From Simmondsia chinensis (Eukaryota > Streptophyta > Magnoliopsida > Caryophyllales > Simmondsiaceae), in the NCBI GenBank assembly GCA_018398585.1, contig JAGTTD010000007.1:11400320-11464319 (forward strand): DNA of 64,000 bases, in the 5' to 3' direction. Shown here piece by piece: positions 1-10,166 of this stretch. Each line of letters opens with the position of its first letter. The first letter of the stretch is position 1. The notes under the pieces were generated by a model. It worked only from the letters and a program-made list of their open reading frames with translations. It ran no database searches and was not told the origin of the DNA. The position numbers and the translations under genes were made by a program.

Positions 1-593
1 AATCACAGCTAGCTTAAACTTTTCTGCTTCTGGAGTAGGGTAGAAGCGAAAAAATCTCTCACATCTTTGAGACCAAGATTGAGGTTGAGTACCATTGAAA
101 GCTTCTAACCCCGTATTTGGTTTTCGAGGTCCTGAATACCTCTTTGCAGCCACTGTCCTGTCTTGCTCTCTAACTTGTCTTGGTGCAACTTGCTCTTGAG
201 TCCTAACTTGTGGAGGTACACTAGGTGTGCTCAAAATACCAGCAGTGTTGGTTGTGGCACCGAAGGCAAAGCTCCAGCACCAGGTCCATTGCTTTGCTCT
301 TGTAATTGAGTCCATTGTTTCTTAACTTTGCTTTCAAATTGCTCTTGCGTCAAAATAGATCATTGCTCTAATGCCAACAACATCTCCTACATTTGTTGTT
401 GCCATCCAGCTGGTGGATCTGAATTACCTCCTGCAGCACCAACTGAAGCTATGTTTCCAACAACTCTAGGTGTCATTCTAGCAGCTACTTCTGCATAGGA
501 TGCAGCCTGAGATCGAGTGGTTACACCTCCTACCATTGATGCAGCCTTCATTCTTCTTCTGGCCAGATCTTGCTTCAAAGAATAAACTAACAT
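1..593 (-). pseudogene. gypsy gag N-terminal fragment
   Basis: An ATG at 593 opens a 68-residue frame rich in Arg and Ala that stops at 387. Further on (about 125 down to 1), another frame encodes a stretch resembling the Retrotrans_gag capsid domain: a FNGTQPQSW-like segment followed by an RCERFFRFYPTP-like segment, which matches the usual F-DG-nP-gWi-r-E-yF pattern of gypsy gag. The intervening part has stop codons and frameshifts, so this copy cannot make a capsid protein. Gag of this family assembles the cytoplasmic virus-like particle in which reverse transcription occurs. The C-terminal part lies outside the window. Confidence 0.55.
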
Positions 594-1218
594 AACACTA
601 TAGCTTGGTGGCTAGCTTAGATGAGTTTAGTTTAGATAGCAGCAACCAATTTGTAATATGAATTCTTGAATTGCTATCCAACAGATTTCAAATACTAGGC
701 TAATGTTGCTTAGTTTGTTTGATTGATTGTACACAAGCAAATCTTCACACAATCAACAGCAACTTGTTGTCAACTCTACTTTCTTCAACAATTGATTGAA
801 CACTCAAAGATCGAGTTCTAGATCACTCATTCTCAACTAACTTCGAAGTTGTTTCTTACTCAACTTTAATCACTCAACCACAACGGATGCAACAACCACT
901 AAAATCTTCTCAGTTCTGCTAATTTCAAACAGAAAACCAATCGAACAATACCTAATCTATACGATATGAACTGAACTTGATCAAGTAGATCCAGTAGCAA
1001 CAATTGAGATTTGAGTTGTCTGAACTGAGCTAAATTTAGCACCAAAACTTGTTTTTATTAACTGTTTGCAGCCAGCACCTAAGCTTGACACAATACAAAC
1101 TCAATTTAGTCGAAATAGATTCAATAAATCAAATGCAAAGCATCTAAAGTCCCTTACACAACAACAACAATTAGATTTTGAATTTCTTGATTAAGAGCTT
1201 GATTCGGGATCAAATCAA

Positions 1219-1231
1219 GGCTCTGATACCA
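1219..1231 (-). promoter_or_regulatory. Primer-binding site for initiator tRNA-Met
   Basis: On the minus strand this reads TGGTATCAGAGCC, the standard plant sequence complementary to the 3' end of initiator tRNA-Met, where minus-strand DNA synthesis is primed. It lies two bases inside the LTR end, the normal spacing. Confidence 0.85.
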
Positions 1232-1233
1232 AT

Positions 1234-1673
1234 TGTTATGAATCTTGATCAAACTAGGTTCATAAGCTAGGGATAGATTGGATAAAAGAGAGCTAAGATG
1301 AGAACAGAAGTGAAAAAGATGAGAAATAGAAGAATATCTAGAGAGAATCTAAATCAAAGAAAGAGAATAGACTTTCATTATTATTCCACATATATGTCTA
1401 CATTGGAAACTACTCTTACTTATACTAGCTTAGGACAATTGGCAGCTAAACAACTCAAAACAGCAACTAACCGACCTTCCTGCCCAAACAAAACATTCAA
1501 ACGCATTACACTTGATTAACTAACTTCCCTTAAACTACATAAGCTAAAATGTGACTAATTCTCCTTACTAAGATACTAAATTGATCTATTACAATCATAG
1601 CTTTATTAGAACTAAACACATATCCTAGAATCATAACATAAGCAAGGACAAATACTGCTTCCATTACTTTTCA
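1234..1673 (-). repeat. 5' LTR of the chromovirus-like gypsy element
   Basis: The 440-bp segment begins TGTTATGAATC and ends ACTTTTCA on the plus strand, giving the usual TG...CA ends, and is followed inward by the primer-binding site. An AG-rich tract (about 1287-1370) resembles the AG-rich tracts in the solo LTRs at 21447 and 37280, suggesting related LTR families. The expected second copy of the target duplication lies outside the window, so the right border at 1673 rests on the CA dinucleotide and on the start of gypsy coding homology at 1674. Confidence 0.6.
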
Positions 1674-2200
1674 GAAAGCGTGGCATTCAAGTAGTTAGGT
1701 CTTGGGTCTTCTGTTAAACCCAGTTTAACCTCAAGGAGGGGATCTTGAACTTTAACCCTTAAATCCTCCGTCTTTGCTGGTGCTGCTTTCAAGTTGGATA
1801 GCTCTAACTCTTTTTCTCGTATTACTTGGACCTCAAGGCCATTTTTATCAAATGGCTATTTAGCCTTTAGTTGGCCTTCAGCATGCCAAGCCACGAGCTT
1901 TGCTATAGTTGAGGAAACGGCCCTCTAGGGCCATTGTAGGGAGGTCCTGGCTCCTCCCATAAGGCTTCTGGCATGCCTTGAAGGTCTCCTTCAACAAGAA
2001 GGGCTCTCATGCATCCCCAGAAGTCAAAGTTTTCTGACTTGACATCCCCTTGAACAACCTTAGCTTCAGTAATTGGGCTATCAAGGATGGCTATCATTTC
2101 AAGGTGTTGGGCAGACTGAGGAGTAGTCCTTTTGACATCTAGTGGTCCCACATTATCTTTGTATAACTTTGCCTTTACATATAATTTGAGCAAGTAATGA
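1674..2200 (-). pseudogene. gypsy pol fragment: protease-RT linker
   Basis: The minus strand encodes a 96-residue frame (2193-1903) and, beyond a stop, a segment containing a VQDPLLEVKLGLTEDPRPNY-like stretch (about 1760-1690). That stretch resembles the conserved D-L-eVnlGt-e-PRpty motif found just before the RT domain in Tat-lineage gypsy polyproteins. The polyprotein is truncated right after this motif by the neighbouring LTR, so the RT palm is missing. Confidence 0.6.
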
Positions 2201-2243
2201 ATAGCTTGTTATTTGCCATAACAATCTCATATTTATTATAGTT

Positions 2244-2642
2244 TCAGCAGATTAACAACTGGTGAAGTGAATAAGGGATATAGTAATTGGCATGTAGCGA
2301 TTTTGTCCCAAGCAAAGCATTATAGCTTGAGGTAGTATCCCCCACAAAGAAAGTTGTTAGCCTTCTTAAGCTGCCAAGAGTTGACTCAATCGGAATTACC
2401 CCTTCAGACTTAGTGGTGGCCTTAGAAAAGCCAAATATTACAACATCTGAAGTTATCAAGTCATCTCGAGATTTACTAATGACCCCCAGCATATATGAAG
2501 ATAAGACATTAATGACAACATCGATATCCAGCAAGACTCTATTCATTAGGATGCCATCAAATTTGGCCTTGACGTATAGAGGGTTGATGTGTAGATTGGT
2601 AGTATGAGGCCCACCAAACATCATCTTCGTTATGTTAGGCAT
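2244..2642 (-). pseudogene. gypsy retropepsin (aspartic protease) domain, active site lost
   Basis: The 132-residue frame matches the plant gypsy retropepsin: a PLYVKAKFDG start, an NRVLLDID segment where the catalytic D-G-G/S is expected, a VINVLS strand, and a NALLGTKSLHANYY C-terminal strand followed by the SLHQ motif. The protease normally cuts the Gag-Pol polyprotein inside the particle. Here the catalytic Asp is followed by Ile-Asp instead of Gly-Gly or Ser-Gly, which should abolish activity. It sits between the spacer frame (2776-3354) and the RT linker, the canonical order. Confidence 0.75.
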
Positions 2643-2775
2643 GTCATAAGTTGACTTGGATGTTAGGGTTTTAACTTTAAAAGATAAAAGGGTTACCTTT
2701 GGTAGCTGCCACTTTAGCTACAAGTTCCACTTGGGGATCTTTTTCTGAATCTATCACATCTCCCTTGAGGCCTTC

Positions 2776-3354
2776 CTAAGCATTAGTTTCCTTAAACTCC
2801 AAGAGAAAAAGCAGGGTAGTTCTAACATCAACCTTCTTAAGGAGAGTTCCAAGCTGTATTTGGACCCCTTGGTTTGTTTCTTTCTTAGGACTGCCATTGA
2901 TTTGCACATCCTGATCTTGCCCTTGAGGACTACCAGTAGTTAACATGTCCTGGTTTACCGGTTGGTCTTTCGGCTCAACCTCTGGAGTTTTAGATTCCTC
3001 CAAAGGTTGGGGGAAATCTTCTTCATGAAAGGCATTCTCTATGTCAGACCATGTTGGCTTAACACGGTCTAGAGGTTCCACTAAATTAATGGTGAGGGGA
3101 CTATACTCCTCCTCATCATTTGATGATCTTCGAGCCAATGAATTCTTGACAAGCTGATCCCGCCTGCATTCTTTACCTTCAGAGGATGCAAGACTAGTCC
3201 ATTTCTCAAACTTCTTGTGTGGCACACCTTTACCAGTGGTGGTATAGGGCCTAGGTTTAATTCTTGGATCCTCGAGATCTGTGGACTCAGTGCACATGTG
3301 CTTGCGGACTCTGTCCTTTTCCTCAGAGAGCCTCGTCAAGCAAGTGTCCAACAA
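2776..3354 (-). pseudogene. gypsy Gag-Pol spacer frame (unrecognised domain)
   Basis: A 192-residue frame lies between gag and protease of the same element. It is highly charged, rich in Glu, Asp, Lys and Pro, and contains a WSDIENAF segment, but I recognise no catalytic motif. Tat/Ogre elements often carry long low-complexity linkers here, and that is the most economical explanation. It may alternatively be the C-terminal tail of Gag. Function not inferred. Confidence 0.4.
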
Positions 3355-3505
3355 AGCTCTTCATTGCACAGCTTTCTTTTACAACTGCCTTCTTTTTTGA
3401 GTTCCTATAAAGTTGGAGGGACCTGCATTCGCTTACTCAAGGGTAATCCTTCTCCAAACATTACCAAAATGGACTCTTGAAGGATGGTGTCCTGACTATC
3501 GTGGT

Positions 3506-3561
3506 CCTTGATTGGTGTCCACATAAGGAAGGGTCTTGATTGGTGTCCACATAAGGAAGGG
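3506..3561. repeat. 28-bp perfect-period tandem duplication
   Basis: Two adjacent 28-base copies (3506-3533 and 3534-3561) differ at one base. They share the core ATTGGTGTCCACATAAGG. The duplication lies in the degenerate gag-protease spacer of the gypsy element and looks like a local replication-slippage event. Confidence 0.85.
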
Positions 3562-4031
3562 GTACTTTAGATTTCTCTTTGGGTGCCCAGTTCTCATGAT
3601 GATTTAAGCTTTGGAAGTGAGGCCTCAAGAAAGTCCCATTACTGAAACCTTCTTAGAGGAAGCTGGCTTTTTTCTTAAGTAAAGGCTCAACTTTTTCATT
3701 TCAGACACCAACTTATGACTAATGCCTCCGCAGAGGTCACAAGTGAGACACATAAGTTTTCTTGACGCCTCTTTCCTGGTGATAAAACCTTTTTCCAATG
3801 GTCATCAGTGGATATTCCCATGGCTAACTCTTCTTCTCTAGGGAGGATAATAGCTCCTTCCTTTAGCTACTTTTTTAAGAATCTACTAAAGGTGGCACAG
3901 TCATGTGTCGAATGTTCAACAGTGATGTGCAACTTGCAGTAATAACTTGTTAATTCTATTAAGGTTTTGGGAAACCTGAGCATCCCTCTCTCCAGCAGCT
4001 TGTCAAACAAAGCGTTGGCTACTGTCAGAAT

Positions 4032-5190
4032 CTATTTGTCATCGTTCATCCTACATAAAGATTTGCCATTTGTTTGGCTATCACGGATACTACGAGGTTT
4101 TATGGACTCAATTATATTAACTTGGACAAGACCAGGGAAGGGGTCTTTATCAACACCCATTCGTCCTACTCCATGGAAGATTAATTCCCTTGCCTCAATG
4201 GCATCTTGGCCCACATTTCTAAGGATCATGCAGTTCTTCGTTGAGTGGGTAAACGAATTGTGCAATTTGCCTTCCCCTTTATTGAATTGGGGTCAGGTTT
4301 TCTGTGTTTTCCCCTAATCTTGAATTTATTATTTGCTTCAAGCTAGTCAAATATGACATCGACTCTTGAGAGATCAAATGAGTATTTCCTCAAGTCTTGG
4401 GATTGATATGACTTCCTGGCTTTCATATCCTTCTTGACCAAAGGATTATAAACCATAGGAGGCCCTTTGATGTACTCAACAACGTCAATTTCACATGGAG
4501 GATCCTCATGCTCGTCAATTAAGTCATGAACATAAGTTCCATGTACATTTTTCTTGAGGCTTTCTTTCTTTAAGATAACCTCATATCTAGCAGCACATTC
4601 TGCCAGCTGTGAAAGTGTCATGACGTTTGAGCCCTCAAACTTCTTCCTAAAATTAATATCCAAGCCATTCAAGGCTAACTTGGCATATTCAACTTCAAGA
4701 AGAGCTACTGTGCATTTCAACCCAACTCTGTTACACCGGTTAATGAAATCTAACATAGATTCACTTGGCTTTTGTTTCATTCAAGCTAAGTTAGACATGG
4801 AAGTTCCTAGCTCCATTCTTGGGAACTCGGCCTAGAATTGCCTAGCCTTGTCATCCCAACAATAGGTGGAATTAGGTGGTAGGTAATATACCATTCAAAG
4901 GTAGACCCTATTAAGGAACTAAGGAACAGCCTAAGTTTGAGATATTGATTGTTAGCCACTTCCCTGCATAGGCACTAAAACCTTGTCAAGTGCTTGAGGG
5001 CAGACACAGTTCCTTCTCCTGAGAAAACGTAAACTTGGGAATTTTGTATCCTTAAGGAAAATGGTAATCCCTTTCAATATAGTCAGGGTATGGTTTACAT
5101 ACAAGGGTCTATTGACCCTCATGAGGCCTGGCCCATACATTTGTTTAATTAGGGAAGCCAATTGATCTTGGAGGGGTAGATTTGACACAT
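4032..5190 (-). pseudogene. gypsy gag (Retrotrans_gag capsid and C/H-rich region)
   Basis: The best-preserved part is a 145-residue frame (4780-4343) that begins with the MKQKPSESMLDFINRCNRV motif of the capsid C-terminal half, continues through LSQLAECAARYE and ends in a tail with EDPPCEID. Upstream (about 5050-4800), in other frames, an LFLSSLIGSTFEWY-like segment matches the capsid helix ending in W-Y. Downstream (4265-4032) a frame carries HNSFTHSTKNC and DPFPG motifs typical of the cysteine/histidine region after capsid in this lineage. At least two frameshifts and several stops separate these pieces. Intact Gag would form the particle shell. Confidence 0.75.
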
Positions 5191-5639
5191 GGATATTTGA
5201 CTGTCATTGCCCCCTAAGTGGCTGAGGATCTTAAGGGGGATTTGGGGAATACCGCTACAATTGTGTGTGGGATTGGTTGTTGCCTCCTAGACCTGGGGTA
5301 ACATCCTTGATCATTTTGGCCATATTTTGATTGGCCACAAAGTGTGCTCCAACAGACCCTGTGCATCCTTACTTTATCAATCCCTAAGTTTTGATTTTGA
5401 GGATGTGAGTGGTTAACTTCCCTCCTAGTTTCATAGTTATGAAGAGGTCTAAAAGGAAAGGCCAGGTCCCCAGAGCTGGGTACCTGTCCTTGCACACCTT
5501 TTCTAAGTCCTTGAGTGGGTCCCGAGGCAACCTCTCCAACATGAGGGTTTGAATGGTTATGCCCCATGTCTCAAGGGCAGGTGACATTTGCACATTGGCT
5601 TTGAGAAACTTGATCAATTTTTGAGATATTTGTCACAGT

Positions 5640-6216
5640 GGTTATCACACTGAAACAATAAATGAGAGTGACAAAGAATATCTTGACATTAAATTGCGTA
5701 CCTTAGGCAGAAAGAACATAGTAGGAAAATTGCCAATAGTATCTTTTGGGTTGTATTATAATTATACAAACCCAATAGAATCGAACGCAATGGTTAACCA
5801 GAAATTAACTAATTACAAAACTTGCATCTTATGCAATCACCATCTAGGCCATCTAGGTGTAACGATGATAAGAAAAATTATTGAAAGTTCTCACGGACAT
5901 TCACTAATGAACCATAAAATTCTTTCACTTGATGAAATTTCATGTGTTGCATGTGCTTATGGTAAAATGATTACTAGGCCATTCCCAACCAAAATTGGGA
6001 TTGAGTCTCGTACATTTTTACAAAGAATACAAGGGAATATATGTGAGCCTATTATTCCATCATGTGAACCGTTTTGATATTTTATGGTGTTAATAGATGC
6101 CTCAACACGTTGGTCACATGTTTGCCTATCATCAACTTGTAATGTGGCATTTGTGAGACTCGCACAAATAATCCAATTACGAGCTTAATTTATGGATTAT
6201 ACAAACAAGATGATCC
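5640..6216 (+). pseudogene. copia element 1: GAG-pre-integrase and integrase N-terminus
   Basis: The 127-residue frame from 5694 holds the GAG-pre-integrase/HHCC zinc region (NHHLGHLG ... SCVACAYGK) and runs into the integrase catalytic domain (GNICEPI ... then, after one stop, YFMVLIDASTRWSHVCLSS up to about 6200). This is a well-known plant Ty1/copia family. The first zinc His context is altered (WHDRLGH expected, CNHHLGH seen). The frame is cut at 6216 by a solo LTR and resumes at 7537. No 5' LTR, gag or protease of this element remains to the left. Confidence 0.85.
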
Positions 6217-7536
6217 TATTTACTATATTTGATTGTTGATTAGGGACTCATCGTGACTATGGAGTGAGCCTAAATTCACACCGCACGTCTTTGACCTCAA
6301 CCACTCACCATTTTTGGAGAAAAGGAGGTGATATTTTGGTATATCTAACATCGATTAATACGTGAGTTCTATTAGTGCTCCAATTAAGAAGATTTTTTAA
6401 TATTTTTGTGGATTTATATATATATATGTGACAGAAAATTAAAGGGATATGGACCTAACTTAAGTGGCAGTTACAATGATGAATCAAGGCTTATAGACAC
6501 CTTTTCTCATACATTTAAAAGTCAGGAATTGGGGTGGAGAAACACCCAAGAGCAGAGTAGTCCACGTACAAGCCTGAGTCAGCCAGATTTTTAATCCAGA
6601 CACCCTTGACTTATAATAACTCGAATGAGTTAGAATATGACAAGATTTAGATGGAGTAAACCGTATTTGGGTCACTGGATAAGGACCAATGCCATTAAGG
6701 CCAAGCTTTGCTTGTTAAAGCCCTTAAACAATGGTATAAACCTAAGTTCATCTGATTTATTAAGTAGTGACAGTAGTTTTAAGACCAACACAATCAAGGT
6801 CAACCCTTGGCTGTGAAAGCCTTAAACTAAAGCCTCAATTCTTAACTTGTCAATTTTTGGAACATATTAAAATGACAAGTTCATACTTGAAGTCTGAAGC
6901 ATTATATTCTAAGCTGCGCTCAGCTAAGTTAAGTTACGCTACTCCTAGGTAAAAAGCATATGTGTGCTGTAAAGAAAACGAGAAGAAGTTATGTATGAGT
7001 AGTGCTGAATACTTTACAGTTACAACAGTGTCTCTTATTTATAGCAAAAAACTAAATAACGGCTGCCCCTACTTCCATGACATTTTCTTACCACGTAGAT
7101 CATCAAACGCCTTAAGCGTATGAATGATGAGTGAACATGTCCATCATTTGGTGTGCTCAAGCATATTTCTTGAAGCCCGTGCCTGCTTTTTCAGCTGACA
7201 TCTGTTCTTAATACTCCACATTATCTTGGCTAAGATAGGTGCCCACGCAATTGAAATTGTGCTCAAAGTAACTATCTCGATCTTGAAAACCACTTGTCTT
7301 GCAAGCTTCTTGGAAGTCCCTTAAGCTTGAACTCCTTTTACCTTTCAACCATCTCAAGCCTCGAGTAGCAGATACCCTTGTTAGGATGTTAAACTTCTCA
7401 AGTAGTTGGGCTTGAGATGCCATTCTCTTAGTACCTACAGGCCTGACTTTCCTCAAGGAGGACCTCATGTGATAAGCACGTGGCACTTTGTCCAAAACAA
7501 CATCGTCCCAACTCTCTCGAATTTAGGGAGTAAATA
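6217..7536 (-). repeat. Solo LTR, copy A of a 1.3-kb family, inside copia integrase
   Basis: The insertion splits the integrase codons cleanly and is flanked by a perfect 5-bp duplication GATCC (6212-6216 and 7537-7541). Its ends are TATTTACT and AGTAAATA, decayed from the TG...CA ends still seen in copy C (60069-61382). Copies B (62596-63965) and C share its whole length. A TATAAATA box on the minus strand near 7040 suggests transcription from that strand. No internal region flanks it, so it is a solo LTR left by LTR-LTR recombination. About 50 bp present in B and C near the left end are missing here. Confidence 0.8.
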
Positions 7537-8857
7537 GATCCATCTTGATAATTTAGGAGAATTTACATCCCAAACTTTTAAATACTATTGTTTGCTAATT
7601 GGAATTACAGTTCAGCACCCTGTAGCCCACCAACATACAAAAAATGGCCTTGCAGAACCTCTAATCAAACGTCTGCAATTAATTGCTGGACTAGTACTCA
7701 TGAAATAAAGCTTCCTAGTTCTGCATGGGGGGTTTTCTATAATACATGCTGCAATGTACCAGGCTAATTGTTTATCATAAATACTTCCCACTATAACTTG
7801 TCTCTAGTCAAGAACCAGATATATGTCATCCATGAATTTTTGGTTGCACTGACTATGTTCCAATTGCTCCACTCCAGCGTACAAAGATAAGTCCACAAAG
7901 GAGACTTGGAATTTATGCTGGGTTGGAATCTCCATCAATTATAAAATACCTTGAGCCATTGATGGGAGAAATTTTAATAGCATGGTTTGTGAATTTTAAG
8001 TTTGATGAAGCGAGGTTTTCAGAACTAAGGGGAGGAAAACTAAATTGGAGAGTGGGAAATTTTGTGGAATGCATCACCAATATCTCATTTTTATCCACGT
8101 ATAAATCAATGTAAAGTAGAGGTTAAGAAAATTATTCATTTACGAAAGATTGCAAATCAATTGGAAGTGCATTCATTGATATAAGAAAGTGACTAAGTCA
8201 CATGTTCCAGCTATAAATACTCCTATTCGAATTGATATTCCAAACAAACAATTTTCTAAGACATTAGAAAGTAGATCTACTACACACCACAAGCATGGTA
8301 GACCTATTGGTTCCAAAAACAAGAATTCAAGAAAGAAAAGGGAGCACAGTAAACAAGTTGGTTCCTCTATTAATGACAAGAACCCTGAAGTGAAAGCCAC
8401 CGAAAAGGTGAAAATGCATATATACAAGAAAAAGATACGGAGGACGAAAGAGGGCACCTCAAGAATTTTAGGTACCAGAAATAATTAAAAATAATGAAAA
8501 TATCGAGAATGAGGAAATCTCGATGAACTATATACTTCTGGCATGCGATGGAACCTAAATAAGACGATTATTGAGCAAGTATTCGAATATATTGTTGCCA
8601 CTAATTCACCACGGAAGGTGAAAATCTTGAACCTAAATCCATTCAAGAATATTAGAGAATAAATGATTGGCAAAAATCGAAAGATTCAATTCATGTGAAA
8701 TTAGATTCACTTACAAATGTGTGGTTTTTGGACCAATAGTCCAAACGCCTGAAAACACAAAACTCTTAGGTTACAAAGTGGAAATTTGTACAAAAAAGAA
8801 TTGAAAAAAATGAGGTGGTCAAATATAAAGCACGATTTGCAGCTCAAGGTTTCTCAC
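7537..8857 (+). pseudogene. copia element 1: integrase core, linker and RT N-terminus
   Basis: From 7537 the integrase core resumes (IHLDNLGEFTSQ with the second catalytic Asp; then ITVQHPVAHQHTKNGLAEP with the catalytic Glu). The integrase C-terminal part and linker follow (ESPSIIKYLEPL at 7923; VTKSHVP and HGRPIGSKNKN at 8190-8330). The last 120 bases encode the RT N-terminus ending KYKARFAAQGFS, where the frame is broken at 8857 by the LTR array. Stops and frameshifts are scattered through it. The same RT gene continues at 51068, in matching phase once one copy of the target duplication is discounted. Confidence 0.85.
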
Positions 8858-10166
8858 TGATGCTAACTTTGCATATGCGTTAGCAAGTGCACCAGTCATA
8901 TCAAGTAATATAAAAATGAGTAGAGTATCATTCCTATGATGATTGTTATTGAGTGAGTATCAAAATTAGTAGCTTTGATGCTATTTGAAAAACCGAAAAA
9001 TTTAGGGTTATAATAAGAAATAAAGTAAAATAAAATAAAAAGAAATAAATATTAAAACGAGACTTTCCGATATATATATATTTTTTTAGTTTTTATGATT
9101 TAATAATATCCAAGGCATCAGATTTCAACTAGTTGCATCAATACGCCTTTTGTATTCTCTTTAATCAAGTTGTTATCACATGTTGATGGATGAAAATCCT
9201 ATTTTACTAAATATTCTCTCTCGAGCAACATTTAGCATGCTCTTTTACATATTAATACATCACTCTCGTGCATGAATTTAAATAAGAAAAGTGTTTTTTA
9301 AAGCTCAATGATTTTCTCTTAAAAACCACACAAATTGCGTTAATTTCTCTCGAGTATTCGCCAAATTTGTGGTGCTTATTACCTTAGCAATCATCATAAA
9401 TATCCTCTCGGACTCATTATAAATCATTATAGGTCTTAAATGGTGATCAAGCATTTAAAACTCATGACGAACAATGATAAACACTTCAACAACGCAATAA
9501 CAAAATATTGAATACGTTAAACTAGAAATAAGCGTATATTACAACTTAGGTTACATCGTAGCCTTGGAATAACAAAATTAGTTCATGATAAACTTAATAT
9601 AAAGCATCAAAAAAAAAAAATACAAAATCCATGAACTTATTGAAGAAAAAGGATAGAAAGGACTAAAAATACAAAATTACAAACCAAAATTCCTTCCTTT
9701 CTCTTCTTTTCCTACACCCAAATTTACCTACTATCTTTTACTTCTTTTTGTGATTTTTTTGGTGAAGGATGATCTTCTGTACTACACAACACCGCTTTAT
9801 ATAGTGTTTGAGCTAGGATAAAAAAAAATTGGAAAAAATCATAAAAAATGCTTCTTATTTGCTGGGAACTGCAGCTGCTGCTACTTGCTCATTTCTTCAT
9901 AATTTTATGTGATGTTTTTGCTCAAGCACCACCCAAAACCTACAAAACTGAGCTAGGATAAGTTAAATTGTGTTTATACAATGAAATTAGGCAAAAAGCA
10001 TTGCGTTTTTGCAGCCCAAATGCAAGTTGTAGCTGAAAAGTTGATATTTTATGTAAAAATCTGCATTTTGGCGTGAGAATGAAGTATTTTTGTTAATTTT
10101 TTGTATTTATTTGATGTATCTTGCTTTTACTTGTTAATTTTAATGATAAAACCCGGAAAGATTTAA

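Larger units (their letters stand above)
1..1673 (-). mobile_element. Ty3/gypsy element, 5' end only (chromovirus-like), minus strand
   Basis: Read on the minus strand this is a 5' LTR (1673 to 1234), a primer-binding site for initiator tRNA-Met (1231-1219), an untranslated leader of about 600 bases and the start of gag running off the window edge. It abuts the Ogre/Tat-like gypsy element at 1674 and probably inserted into it, because that element's coding homology stops exactly where this LTR begins. The leader (594-1218) shows no open frame or other feature. The tRNA-Met primer and the short LTR fit chromoviruses better than Tat/Athila; that lineage assignment is inference. Confidence 0.7.
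1674..5630 (-). mobile_element. Ogre/Tat-like Ty3/gypsy retrotransposon remnant, minus strand
   Basis: Gag (about 5190-4030), a spacer frame, aspartic protease (2642-2244) and the beginning of the protease-RT linker (2193-1674) occur in this order on the minus strand, as in plant Tat-lineage gypsy elements. No LTR, RT, RNase H or integrase remains in the window: the 3' part is cut off by the chromovirus-like LTR at 1673 and the 5' part ends where copia sequence starts near 5640. Multiple stop codons and frameshifts occur throughout. The stretches 3360-4030 and 5190-5630 hold only degenerate element sequence; a gag-like C/H-rich segment is visible near 3900-3960. Confidence 0.75.

Noticed and set aside
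2413..4317. Plus-strand frames in the gypsy remnant
   Set aside because: Antisense to recognisable gag and protease frames; no independent support.
1674..5630. Endogenous pararetrovirus
   Set aside because: Domain order, LTRs and gag type fit Ty3/gypsy elements; no movement protein or caulimovirid coat-protein features seen.
6217..7536. DNA transposon with terminal inverted repeat TATTTACT
   Set aside because: Copy C keeps TG...CA ends and a 5-bp duplication, so the apparent inverted repeat in copy A is a decayed LTR end.
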